Part shown: in pieces, positions 43,581-52,338 of the stretch
How the letters are laid out: the number at the start of each line of letters is the position of its first letter
Numbering within the stretch: the first letter of the stretch is position 1
Assembly (NCBI GenBank): GCA_032355985.1
Contig: JAUKVZ010000001.1
Location: 372,001 to 436,000 of the forward strand
DNA from: Sarcodiotheca gaudichaudii
Taxonomy: Eukaryota; Rhodophyta; Florideophyceae; Gigartinales; Solieriaceae
Reading direction: 5' to 3'
DNA length: 64,000 nucleotides
Notes under the pieces: generated by a model
What the model was told of the DNA's origin: nothing
Database searches by the model: none
The model's input: the letters and a program-made list of their open reading frames with translations, nothing else
Program-made: the position numbers and the translations under genes

Positions 43581-45777
43581 CCTCAGGTTCCGACACGCTC
43601 AATCCAATATCCGCAGTGGGGATGATGCGCACTTCGCGCATCGCGGCTCGCTGATTGTCGATCAGGTAGATGTGCTGAGCGGTGTGGTACCGCGGCCGAA
43701 GTCGATCTCTGAAAGCCGCGAGCTCCGCATCGAGTCGAAAAGCCTCTTTCAGTGTTCGCTTCCCGAACTGGCCCTGACGAACACATTGAGTGAGCGCTGC
43801 AGCGCGCCCACAGCAGAGAACGGCTTCAATGTCAGTCAGAATTGGATCACTGGGAGTCGTGACGACCTTCCATTTCGCAAGATTCGCCTTGAGCAGCTTC
43901 ACGCCTTCCTGCGGCCGGTCATCACTGATGAGCCAGAAGCCGAGCATGTATTCCCAGTACAGCGCCTGAACTGCAGTCGGGCCGCCAAGCGCCTCTGCTT
44001 CTGCGATGATCTCGCGGGTTGATTCGTAGCGCGCATTGGCAAATTTCTGCCTGATGAACTCGTCATCGAGAAACTCTTCGCTGTAGGCATCCTCAAAGAC
44101 GAGGTAAATAGCCATTGCCTGGGCCGCAAACCCGTCGCGGACGCGTTCGCCATGGTTGAAGATGATGCCTTTCACGCGCCTCGCGGCGTTATGAAGGCGT
44201 TTCTCCCAATTCGCGGTTTGCTCTTCCTGAAGACGGGTTTCCAACTTGGCGCGCAGGGTGCGTTCTTTCTCCAGATCAGCGCGCTCTTTCTCAAGAGCCG
44301 CTTCTTGCGCTCGCCGTTCGGCCTCCGCAGCGAAGTGATTGGACGTGTAGAGCGCCGCGGCGCCAATGAGCGCCGCCATAACTGCGAGCATGCTGACAGC
44401 CACGAGGGCGGGCCGTCGTCGGGCGAGCAGTTTGGCTCGCGCCGTCGGGCGTTTATGGATCCAGCGGATCGGGCGATGCTCCAGCCAGGACTGCAGATCA
44501 TCGGCGAAGTCTGATGCCGACGGGTATCGGTCTGATGGGCTGGGCGCCAGCGCTCGTTTGCAGATCAGGTCGAGCACGCGAGGCGTGTGGGGGCGGACGA
44601 GCGCCGGTGAGCGGCCGAGTTCGCCCTGGATTGATGGGCTTGTGCAATGACGCCTGATTTCATCTGCCGTCTTGCCGTTCGGCCAGTCCCCCGTGAGCAG
44701 CCAGTACAAAATGCCACCGAGCGCATAGATGTCAGTCGCCGGACTGAGGGCGCCAGGCAAAAGTTGAAACTGTTCCGGCGACATAAAAGCGAGCGTGCCG
44801 ACCGGCCGCAGCGGCGCATCATCGGCTGAAGCCTCTGATTCGGAACGGCGCACTGCCACACCGAAATCAGTGACAGCCGGCTCTCCATCTTGATCCAGCA
44901 GCACGTTTCCCGGCTTCAGATCGCAATGAACGAGTCCCGCAAAATGCGCTGCCTGGACAGCGCGAGCGAGCTTGATCACAACACGCGCCGCATCCTTGAA
45001 AGTGAGATCTGGAGCCTCCTCGGCAAATCGACTCTGAAGGTCGCCGCCGCACTTGTACTCGTACACGATGTACGCATCGCCATCGGGCGAGACGGCGCAG
45101 TCGAGAACGCGCACGGCGTTTGCATGTTCGAGTCGACGAGCCTTCGCCGCCTCCTCGATCATGTGCCGGCGCAGTCGATCCTCAACACCCGGCGTCGCGA
45201 TGACTTTGATGGCGACGAGCGCATCATTACCGTCGTCAGAGAGCCTTCGATCAACGGCGAGATAGACGGCGCCTGTCGTGCCCTCTCCCAGCCGCTCCTT
45301 CAACTCGTATCTGGCGCGCCCATCTTCAAGTTTCGGCCCGAAGTCACTTGGGCAATCAATGGCGCGATGCGCCACCGATTCGTTCTTCAACTCCGTGGTC
45401 GCGATCAGCGCGTCGGCGAGAAGGGCGGCGTCACGGATCTCCTTCTCAAGGTACGGGAAACTGTCGACGAGGAACTGAACGGCATACGGATCGGGCTTCG
45501 AAGCCCCGGAGACAGATCTGAGCGCTATATCAATCGCGGCGTCCAGCGGGTCCGTCCGGGTGCGTATGTCCGGGACACCCACAAGATAATCAGCGAGTTC
45601 GACCTTGAGCCCCATCGCCAGGCGCCGACGTCCATCGGCACTGATCCACTCGGCAAGAGACTCATCGTCGAAGGCGCCGACCTCTGCGAGCGTTTCGTAT
45701 AGGGGGCGGATCGTCTCAATGACGACCGGGCTTCGCTTTCGCGACTTCGACGCTGTGCCTCGGTTCGAATCTCTCAT
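43561..45777 (-). CDS. Membrane Ser/Thr protein kinase paired with an ECF sigma factor
   Basis: The 738-residue protein has an N-terminal helical region (1-155), a Hanks-type kinase domain (157-435), one membrane helix (about 457-478), a Glu/Arg-rich coiled coil (480-530) and a helical C-terminal domain. Kinase motifs are GEGTTG at 164-169, VAIKV with Lys191, HCDLKPGN with Asp286 and DFG at 304-306. The HRD arginine is replaced by Cys285, so this is a non-RD kinase. It overlaps the sigma gene by four bases (ATGA), an arrangement known in planctomycetes in which kinase and sigma factor signal together. It was read from ATG 45777. Confidence 0.92.
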   Translation of the reverse strand: MRDSNRGTASKSRKRSPVVIETIRPLYETLAEVGAFDDESLAEWISADGRRRLAMGLKVELADYLVGVPDIRTRTDPLDAAIDIALRSVSGASKPDPYAVQFLVDSFPYLEKEIRDAALLADALIATTELKNESVAHRAIDCPSDFGPKLEDGRARYELKERLGEGTTGAVYLAVDRRLSDDGNDALVAIKVIATPGVEDRLRRHMIEEAAKARRLEHANAVRVLDCAVSPDGDAYIVYEYKCGGDLQSRFAEEAPDLTFKDAARVVIKLARAVQAAHFAGLVHCDLKPGNVLLDQDGEPAVTDFGVAVRRSESEASADDAPLRPVGTLAFMSPEQFQLLPGALSPATDIYALGGILYWLLTGDWPNGKTADEIRRHCTSPSIQGELGRSPALVRPHTPRVLDLICKRALAPSPSDRYPSASDFADDLQSWLEHRPIRWIHKRPTARAKLLARRRPALVAVSMLAVMAALIGAAALYTSNHFAAEAERRAQEAALEKERADLEKERTLRAKLETRLQEEQTANWEKRLHNAARRVKGIIFNHGERVRDGFAAQAMAIYLVFEDAYSEEFLDDEFIRQKFANARYESTREIIAEAEALGGPTAVQALYWEYMLGFWLISDDRPQEGVKLLKANLAKWKVVTTPSDPILTDIEAVLCCGRAAALTQCVRQGQFGKRTLKEAFRLDAELAAFRDRLRPRYHTAQHIYLIDNQRAAMREVRIIPTADIGLSVSEPEATAEDG

Positions 45778-46364
45778 GTATCCGTCCTGGGGAGTGCCTC
45801 TCTCAAACGCGTCGTGATCCGGCTCCAGCGCATGCGCACGGCCGCAGACGACATGCCGAGTTCATCAGCGATCTTCTTGTGCGGCGCTTCGAGAAGCCAC
45901 ATCCAGAGGATGTGCTTATCCGTCTCATCTTCCAATCGATCGAAGACGTTTCGAAGCTCAACGCGAGCGTCAATCTCACCCGACTTCAACTCGACGTATC
46001 GATCGTCTGTGACAGGGTTGTCTTCAAGAGCGTTCGGATGATCAATCGTCTTGAGCTTGGTCACCAGTCGTGCGTTCTCGGATATTGCGTGCGAAGCGAC
46101 GGAGAGCACGAGCGCCCAGAGCTGTGAATCATTGACCGCTCGAATACGGCCAGTCGTCACCATCTCATCCATGCGACGCGCCAGTGTCGATAAGAGATCC
46201 TGCGAATCAAAGACACGCCGCATCGCCACGCCCATCTTGTCTCGCATACGGCGGCGGATGCGCGTGCCGTATCGATCCATGAACTCGACGACGGCTTCGC
46301 GATCTCCAGCCTGCATTCGCTGCAGCAAATCATCTCTTGATTCACCGCCAGACGCCTGAGTCAT
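45774..46364 (-). CDS. ECF RNA-polymerase sigma factor of the kinase-linked type
   Basis: ATG 46364 has AAAGGAG nine bases upstream, so the 114-base upstream extension is not used. The 196-residue protein has sigma region 2 (AVVEFMDRYGTRIRRRMR, then FDSQDLLSTLARRM) and region 4 with a helix-turn-helix (HKKIADELGMSSAAVRMRWSRI). No anti-sigma gene is adjacent. The co-translated Ser/Thr kinase probably controls it, as known or inferred for ECF groups linked to kinases. Target promoters are unknown. Confidence 0.9.
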   Translation of the reverse strand: MTQASGGESRDDLLQRMQAGDREAVVEFMDRYGTRIRRRMRDKMGVAMRRVFDSQDLLSTLARRMDEMVTTGRIRAVNDSQLWALVLSVASHAISENARLVTKLKTIDHPNALEDNPVTDDRYVELKSGEIDARVELRNVFDRLEDETDKHILWMWLLEAPHKKIADELGMSSAAVRMRWSRITTRLREALPRTDT

Positions 46365-46921
46365 TCGCTCGCGCTCCTTTGATGCCTGTCGCATCCATGC
46401 GCGGTTTATCAAACGTACAAGTGGGCGGCCATGATTATGGGCACGTCCGAGATCTAAGAATCGCCTGAATCGCTCCACATTTCAAGAAACTTCGTTGCGC
46501 TTCGCTTTCCTGAGTCACTCTTCTTGTAGCGAGCCGGCCGAGCGTGGGCCGGACCAGTGCTCAGACATATTGAAAGCGGGAGCGTCCCATGAGTTGTCAA
46601 TACGGGCGTTGCACCCCCTCTAGGCAGGGGGGGGGTATCGGTGCGCACTCATCTGCCTCAGATTCGGCCTCACATCTGCGCCATCGCATAAGGAATTGGG
46701 GTCAAGCGATCCTCCTGTCCGCGATGTTCATGTCGGCTGCGAGCGCGATCGTGCGTGACCTGTCCGATCCAAATGGTTGTGAGTGTGGGGAGCCAATGAT
46801 TTCCAGTTCCATCGTCGATGTCTGCTGGTTCTGGGACGTATTGGATCTCATCTGCCCGTTCAGAGAATCGGAGAACAATCCAGAATCGACTGGATAGGGT
46901 CGTTGGGTCAAGAGCGAAGCA
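46365..46921. other. 557-base stretch with no confident gene
   Basis: This lies between two leftward genes. It contains the upstream region of the sigma gene, a C/G-rich hairpin ending in a run of nine G (46627-46635), and one weak rightward frame listed separately. I recognise no RNA gene or repeat. Confidence 0.5.
46589..46897 (+). CDS. Possible small cysteine-containing protein, unrecognised
   Basis: A 102-codon rightward frame has CGGGAG six bases before ATG 46589. Residues about 38-54 (GQAILLSAMFMSAASAI) are hydrophobic and could be an export signal. They are followed by NGCECGEP and VCWFWDVLDLICPF, giving four cysteines. I do not recognise a family. It opposes the genes on both sides and crosses a nine-G tract, so it may be spurious. 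An internal start near residue 46 would make a shorter secreted peptide. Confidence 0.25.
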   Translation: MSCQYGRCTPSRQGGGIGAHSSASDSASHLRHRIRNWGQAILLSAMFMSAASAIVRDLSDPNGCECGEPMISSSIVDVCWFWDVLDLICPFRESENNPESTG

Positions 46922-47695
46922 TTACGTGACCGACATCGCCACAATCCGATCCACCAGGATGAAAAGCCCCAGCATCAACAGGAAGACGGCGAAGACGCGG
47001 CGAAGCGTGGCCTGATCGACTTTTCCCGACGCCCAGGCGCCAGCGGCGCTGCCGGCGATGCCTACGACGCCGAAGATCGTGATGAGCTTCCAGTCGACCT
47101 CGAGGCCAGCCTCGCGAAGCAGGCTTGCGTGCTTTGAGAATCCGGCAATGCAGTTCATCACGATGATGGCGAGGCTCGTGGCGATGGCCTGGCGCATCGG
47201 CAGGCCCGCGCGCAGATGAAGCGCCGGAACGATCAGGAAGCCTCCGCCGATGCCGACGAGGCCGCAGATCGCGCCGACGCCGAATCCATCGATCGGAAGC
47301 ATCCAGCGTGCGCCGACCGCAGGTGACTTCTGCTCGATCGGTTTCGATGCGCGCCTGAGCATCATGATGGAGGCGGCCAGCATGAGCACGGCGAACAGGG
47401 CCAGTTGCACAGATGGCGCAAACCAGGCGCTGAGCAGGGCGCCGACATAGGCGCCGATCATGCCGCTCGCTCCGAAGATCACGGCAGTGCGCCAGCGTAT
47501 GCGGCCGCGACGCGCATGCATGAACGCGCCCGAGAGCGCGATCAATCCAACGATCGCCAGCGACTCCGGGATCGCGACTTTGACATCCTCACCGAGCACA
47601 TAGGTCAGGATGGGCACGGTCAGGATGGAGCCGCCTGATCCGAGCAGGCCGAGACAGGCGCCGATGATGAGTGCGCCGGCAAGCGCTAAGAACAT
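46922..47695 (-). CDS. TauE/SafE-family sulfite or anion exporter
   Basis: The 257-residue membrane protein has about eight hydrophobic helices and the two glycine-rich half-signatures of the family, GACLGLLGSGGSILTVPIL near residue 14 and GAICGLVGIGGGFLIVPAL in the second half. I chose ATG 47695; the longer frame from 47770 would overlap the perfect TATAAT box of the divergent gene. Family members export sulfite, sulfoacetate or similar anions. Its divergent partner is a persulfide dioxygenase-like protein whose product is sulfite, so sulfite export is a natural reading. Confidence 0.88.
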   Translation of the reverse strand: MFLALAGALIIGACLGLLGSGGSILTVPILTYVLGEDVKVAIPESLAIVGLIALSGAFMHARRGRIRWRTAVIFGASGMIGAYVGALLSAWFAPSVQLALFAVLMLAASIMMLRRASKPIEQKSPAVGARWMLPIDGFGVGAICGLVGIGGGFLIVPALHLRAGLPMRQAIATSLAIIVMNCIAGFSKHASLLREAGLEVDWKLITIFGVVGIAGSAAGAWASGKVDQATLRRVFAVFLLMLGLFILVDRIVAMSVT

Positions 47696-47758
47696 GGTGA
47701 ATCCGTCGATGGTTCGTGTGAGCGGCTCGTGGGTGGCGATCGGGCGCCTCGAAGTCAC

Positions 47759-47764
47759 TATAAT
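47759..47764 (+). promoter_or_regulatory. -10 box upstream of the persulfide-dioxygenase/rhodanese gene
   Basis: TATAAT matches the -10 consensus perfectly, 59 bases before ATG 47824. The hexamer 17 bases upstream (GCGATC) is a poor -35, so an activator or alternative sigma may be needed. Confidence 0.5.
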
Positions 47765-47823
47765 CGGCATTCCTATCGAGAGAGGCGACGAAAGAGGCGT
47801 CGGGGAGGCGCAGGAGCTGAAGC

Positions 47824-49272
47824 ATGTTCTTTCGAATGCTGTATGACGATGTGCTTGCCCAGGCGGCGTACGTCGTCGGCTGTCAGCAGACTGGCGAGGC
47901 GATCGTCATCGATCCTGAGCGCGACGTTGATCGCTATATCGACCTGGCCGCGAAGAATGATCTGTCCATCGTCGCAGCTGCCGAAACGCACATTCACGCG
48001 GATTTCGTATCAGGCGTGCGCGAACTCGCCGAGCGAACGGGCGCCCATGTCTATGTCTCCGGTGAAGGCGGCGAAGAATGGACATCGCGCTGGCTGCAGG
48101 ACAAACGAGGCGGCGGCGAGTATCCGCACACGCTTCTCAAAGACGGCGATGTCATCCGCGTCGGCCGCATCGAGCTGAGAGCGCTGCACACACCTGGACA
48201 CACGCCGGAGCATCTGTGTTTCGTGCTGACGGACACCGGCGCCGGCGCCACCGAACCGATGGGCGTCTTCACCGGCGATTTTGTGTTCGTTGGCGATGTC
48301 GGCCGACCTGACTTGCTCGAGTCGGCGCTCGGCGTCGAAGGAGCGCGAGAGCCCGCCGCTCGGGAGCTGTTCGCGTCTACGGATCGATTCAAGCTGCTTC
48401 CAGAGTACATCCAGGTCTGGCCTGCGCACGGCGCCGGCAGCGCCTGCGGCAAGGCGCTTGGGGCGGTGCCGCAGACGACCGTCGGATACGAGAAACGATT
48501 CAATCCTGCGCTGCGCGCAAGCTCCGATCAAAGCACGTTTATCGACTATGTGCTGTCGAATCAGCCTGAGCCGCCGATCTACTTCTCGCGAATGAAGAAG
48601 ATCAATCGTGATGGTCCGGAGGTGCTCGGAGCGCTGCCGCGGCCGCGACGTCTTGATGCGATGGGGCTGGCGGATATCGATACGAAATCGGATGTGATCA
48701 TCGATACGCGCCCGTGGGCGAGCTTCCGAGAAGGAAGCGTGCCGGGCGCGCTCTGGGTGCCGCCGGGCAAGTCCTTCCTTTCATTCGCCGGATCATTCGT
48801 CGATGAGAGCAAGGACATTGTGCTGATCGCGGATGAAGAGCGAGTGGAAGAGTTGGTCCGACTGCTGGTTCGCATCGGCATTGATCGAATCACTTCGTAT
48901 GCCACGCCGGAGACCCTGGCGGACATTCGCGACGACCTGCAGGCATTCAAGGAATGCGATGTGCAGCTTGCGGCCAGGCGACTTGCAGAGGGCAAGGCGC
49001 AAGCGCTTGATGTGCGACGCGGGGATGAGTTTGCAGCCGGTCATCTTGAAGGGGCCACTCACATACCGCACACGCGCCTGGCGGAGCGCCTCGAAGACGT
49101 GCCGAGCGACACGCCGCTGGTCGTCAACTGCCGAAGCGGCGTGCGATCAGCCGTGGCATGTTCATATCTGCAGGCGCTCGGATACGACGTGACCAATCTG
49201 GCGGGCGGTTTTCTTGCGTGGAGCGCCGAAGGACAACCGGTGGTTGTCGAGTCAGAGGCGACCACGGTCTGA
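47824..49272 (+). CDS. Persulfide-dioxygenase-like metallo-beta-lactamase-fold protein with two rhodanese domains
   Basis: The 482-residue fusion starts with an ETHE1-like domain (1-250): ETHIHADF with His56, His58 and Asp60, HTPGHTPEH with His122, and GDFVFVGDVGRPDL with Asp152. Rhodanese-like domain one (about 288-360) has no cysteine in its active loop (IADEER). Domain two (about 390-475) has NCRSGVRS with Cys436. Such fusions oxidise persulfides to sulfite or handle thiosulfate in the cytoplasm. Together with the divergent TauE exporter it forms a sulfur-detoxification module. Confidence 0.9.
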   Translation: MFFRMLYDDVLAQAAYVVGCQQTGEAIVIDPERDVDRYIDLAAKNDLSIVAAAETHIHADFVSGVRELAERTGAHVYVSGEGGEEWTSRWLQDKRGGGEYPHTLLKDGDVIRVGRIELRALHTPGHTPEHLCFVLTDTGAGATEPMGVFTGDFVFVGDVGRPDLLESALGVEGAREPAARELFASTDRFKLLPEYIQVWPAHGAGSACGKALGAVPQTTVGYEKRFNPALRASSDQSTFIDYVLSNQPEPPIYFSRMKKINRDGPEVLGALPRPRRLDAMGLADIDTKSDVIIDTRPWASFREGSVPGALWVPPGKSFLSFAGSFVDESKDIVLIADEERVEELVRLLVRIGIDRITSYATPETLADIRDDLQAFKECDVQLAARRLAEGKAQALDVRRGDEFAAGHLEGATHIPHTRLAERLEDVPSDTPLVVNCRSGVRSAVACSYLQALGYDVTNLAGGFLAWSAEGQPVVVESEATTV

Positions 49273-49304
49273 TTCGACCGCACCGTATCCCCGACAGGAG
49301 CGAC

Positions 49305-50084
49305 ATGGCAGATCAGGTTGATGTGGAACTGGCCATGGAAACGGCCCGCATCGCTGCGCTTGCGGCAGGCGACGCGTCCATGCCCTTCTTTCGCGGCGAT
49401 CACGGCGCCAAAGAAAAATCAGATGGTTCGCTCGTGACGAAAGCGGACAATGCGGCGGAAGCGTCCATCATCGCCTGCATTCAAAAGCGTTTTCCAACGC
49501 ATGCGATTCTTGCGGAGGAATCCGGCGCGATCGATGGCGCGGATGCAACGAGTCGTTGGATCATCGATCCTCTGGACGGCACGAATCGCTTTGCCCGCGG
49601 CTTTCTCTTCTGGGGTCCGCTGATTGCGTTCGAGCATCGAGGCGAGATCCTCGCCGGGGCGATGTCATTGCCTGCGATCGGCGAGAGTTTCTGGGCCGGC
49701 AAGGGCCTTGGCTGTCATTGCGATGATGGCGAGTGCAAAGTGTCGCAGGTCACTGAGTGGGGCAAGGCGAATCTGAGTCTGGGCGCGTTGCCGCGGCTGC
49801 TGCAGTCTGCAGTGGCTTCGGGTGTCACGAAGCTTTGTGAATCGTGCTCGTATGTGGCCGCAGGTGGTGATCTCAACGGCTGCGCACTTGTCCTCAAGGG
49901 GCAGGCGGAAGCATGGATCGAATGCGGCGTGCAGACATGGGACATCGCTCCATTTCGCATCATGATCGCCGAAGCGGGCGGGCGATTCTTCGATCTGGAG
50001 GGCGGCGAAAGCGTGGAGACGGGTTCGGGCGTCGCGACAAACGCCGCGCTGTACGATCACGTGCGAAGCGCACTGGGCGTGTGA
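49305..50084 (+). CDS. Inositol-monophosphatase-family phosphatase (HisN-like)
   Basis: ATG 49305 has AGGAG just upstream; the frame continues further upstream inside the rhodanese gene. The 259-residue Mg-dependent phosphatase has AEESG, IDPLDGTNRF (metal-binding Asp pair) and the C-terminal WDIAPFRIMIAEAGG. Sequences with the VTKADNAAE and FARGFLFWG blocks often act as histidinol phosphatases, but inositol phosphate or PAP (3'-phosphoadenosine phosphate) are possible substrates. PAP is the by-product of the sulfotransferases nearby, which makes that option interesting but unproven. Confidence 0.88.
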   Translation: MADQVDVELAMETARIAALAAGDASMPFFRGDHGAKEKSDGSLVTKADNAAEASIIACIQKRFPTHAILAEESGAIDGADATSRWIIDPLDGTNRFARGFLFWGPLIAFEHRGEILAGAMSLPAIGESFWAGKGLGCHCDDGECKVSQVTEWGKANLSLGALPRLLQSAVASGVTKLCESCSYVAAGGDLNGCALVLKGQAEAWIECGVQTWDIAPFRIMIAEAGGRFFDLEGGESVETGSGVATNAALYDHVRSALGV

Positions 50085-50094
50085 ACAGCTGTCG

Positions 50095-51372
50095 CTAGTA
50101 CAGCGCACGAACACGAATCGTATTTGGCGTGTTTCGCAAACCATCAAGGATGGCGGCGTCATTTGCCGGATCGATATCGAGAATGACGTAGCCATGCTTC
50201 GCGTCAGACTGCAGATATTCCGCCGAGATGTTCACATCGAACTCGGCGATCACACGATGCATCTCACTCAGCACACCCGGAACATTGCTGTGGAAGTGCA
50301 GGATGCGATGCTTGTCCGGATGAAGCTGCGGAAGCTCGACTTCCGGGACGTTGACGGCCGTCGTCGTCGAACCGTTATTCATGTGTTTCACGAGTTTGGT
50401 CGCGACTTCATCGGCGATGTTTCGCTGCGCTTCGATTGTGTTCCCGCCGATGTGCGGCGTCAGGATGACATTCGGAACACTCGCGAGCGGGCTTTCGAAC
50501 CGAGATTCGCTCTGTCGCGGCTCTGACGGGAAGACGTCCAGCGCGCACCCACCAAGCTTGCCGCTCGTGATGGCCTCGCCAAGGGCCTCCAGGTCGACGA
50601 CATCACCTCGTGCGTTGTTGATCAGGAACGCACCGCTCTTCATCAGTTGGATCTGTCGCGCTCCGATCATGCCTCGCGTCGTCGCATCGGAAGGCACATG
50701 AACCGTGACGACATCAGCGATGTCCAGCAGTTCTTCCAGGGAGCGCACAGGCTGTGCGTTTCCAAGCGCGAGCACTTTGAGCGGGTCGTAATAGACAACG
50801 CGCATGCCGAGCGCCTCGGCGAGGACGGAGACCTGGGAGCCGATTCGGCCATAGCCGACGATGCCCAGAGTTCGCCCGCGAATTTCATTGGCGCCGTCGA
50901 GCATCTTGACCCACTGGCCCGCATGCATCTGCATGGATCGATCGACGAGCTTCCGATGGAGAGCGATGATCTCCGCGATCGTGAGCTCAGCCACGCTGCG
51001 GGTATTGGAAAAGGGAGCGTTGAAGACGGCGACGCCCCCGGCCGCGGCCGCTTCCAGATCCACCTGATTCGTCCCAATGCAGAAACATCCGACGGACCAC
51101 AGCCGTTTCATCTCACTGAAGAACCGGGCGTCGAGGCGTGTCTTCGAACGAATGCCCAGAATATGGGCCTCGGACGCTGCATCGAGCAGGGCATCCCCGT
51201 CCAGCGCGTCGGAGATCACCTGGACATTGAATCCCTCGTGCTCAAAGAGCTCGCGAGCATGATGATGGATGTTCTCCAGCAGCAGCACATTGATCTGGTG
51301 CAGCGGGAAAGAGGTCTCCCGCTCCAGAGCCTGCGTCGAGATGGATGCCTGGTCGGTCATTGGTCGATTCAT
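50095..51372 (-). CDS. serA: D-3-phosphoglycerate dehydrogenase with ACT domain
   Basis: The 425-residue NAD enzyme commits 3-phosphoglycerate to serine synthesis. It carries the catalytic-domain SKTRLDARF, the cofactor loop LGIVGYGRIGSQVSVLAEAL, FLINNARGDVVD with the active-site region, and HIGGNTIEAQ with the catalytic histidine. The last 75 residues form an ACT domain (HFHSNVPGVLSEMHRVIAEF) for serine feedback. Length and layout match the E. coli type. ATG codons at residues 1 and 5 are both possible. It is divergent from purU with about 100 bases between. Confidence 0.95.
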   Translation of the reverse strand: MNRPMTDQASISTQALERETSFPLHQINVLLLENIHHHARELFEHEGFNVQVISDALDGDALLDAASEAHILGIRSKTRLDARFFSEMKRLWSVGCFCIGTNQVDLEAAAAGGVAVFNAPFSNTRSVAELTIAEIIALHRKLVDRSMQMHAGQWVKMLDGANEIRGRTLGIVGYGRIGSQVSVLAEALGMRVVYYDPLKVLALGNAQPVRSLEELLDIADVVTVHVPSDATTRGMIGARQIQLMKSGAFLINNARGDVVDLEALGEAITSGKLGGCALDVFPSEPRQSESRFESPLASVPNVILTPHIGGNTIEAQRNIADEVATKLVKHMNNGSTTTAVNVPEVELPQLHPDKHRILHFHSNVPGVLSEMHRVIAEFDVNISAEYLQSDAKHGYVILDIDPANDAAILDGLRNTPNTIRVRALY

Positions 51373-51479
51373 ATGGTAGATCGGCGCATCTGAAAGAGTT
51401 GGTGAATCAAGGCATGGCGCAAGCTTGCCGAGAGACTGTCAGCAAATCATCGCCGGGGACGCCCGCTGAGTCCGGATAC

Positions 51480-52337
51480 ATGTCCACAGACGCCATCAGA
51501 CTGCTCATCTCGTGCCCGGATCGACGCGGCATTGTCGCCAGGGTCGCCGGTTTCATCCACGATCACGGCGGCAATATTCTCGATGCCGACCAGCACACTG
51601 ATTCAGTCCACGGCGATTTCTTCATGCGTGTCGTCATCGATCCCGATGGATTCGGGCTGGATGCGGAGACATTCGACGCCGCCTGGTCTTCCATTGCGGA
51701 AGAGGCCGGGATGCGCTGGACCATCCATTGGGCGAGCCGCAAGAGGCGGATGGCCATATTCGTCAGCCGAGAAAGCCACTGCCTGCGCGATCTGCTGTGG
51801 CGATGGGAGGCCGGCGAACTGCATGTCGATATCCCCATCGTGATTTCCAATCACGAGGACCTGCGCGGCGTGATCGAGTCCAGAGGCATTCAGTTCGAAC
51901 ATCTGCCCATGTCCGCCGAAACGAAGGAGGAACAGGAACAGAAGGCGCTCGCGCTGCTCGAAGAAACCGACATCGATCTGATCGTGCTTGCGCGATACAT
52001 GCAAATCCTCTCGCCGGCATTTGTGAACCATCGCCCCAATGGAATCATCAACATCCATCACAGCTTCCTTCCCGCGTTCGCCGGCGCCCGTCCGTATCAC
52101 CAGGCTTTCGAACGGGGAGTCAAGCTCATCGGCGCCACCAGCCACTACGTGACCGCCGATCTTGACGCCGGGCCCATCATCGCCCAGCAGACAACGCACG
52201 TTGGACATCGTGATTCAATCGACGACTTGCGGCGCAAAGGGCGCGATCTCGAACGAGTGGTTCTCGCCGAAGCTGTGCGGCATCATCTCGAAGATCGAAT
52301 CATCGTCACGGGCAATCGCACGGTCGTCTTCGACTGA
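51480..52337 (+). CDS. purU: Formyltetrahydrofolate deformylase
   Basis: The start at 51480 gives 285 residues, the family norm; an upstream extension to 51345 does not match the family. An ACT domain (LLISCPDRRGIVARVAGFI) occupies residues 5-85. The formyltransferase-like domain follows with ISNHEDLRG, ARYMQILSP, the catalytic INIHHSFLPAFAGARPYHQA and YVTADLDAGPII. It hydrolyses 10-formyl-THF to formate and THF, balancing one-carbon pools for purine and glycine use. It runs convergent with, and one base from, the gene at 52339. Confidence 0.96.
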   Translation: MSTDAIRLLISCPDRRGIVARVAGFIHDHGGNILDADQHTDSVHGDFFMRVVIDPDGFGLDAETFDAAWSSIAEEAGMRWTIHWASRKRRMAIFVSRESHCLRDLLWRWEAGELHVDIPIVISNHEDLRGVIESRGIQFEHLPMSAETKEEQEQKALALLEETDIDLIVLARYMQILSPAFVNHRPNGIINIHHSFLPAFAGARPYHQAFERGVKLIGATSHYVTADLDAGPIIAQQTTHVGHRDSIDDLRRKGRDLERVVLAEAVRHHLEDRIIVTGNRTVVFD

Positions 52338-52338
52338 T

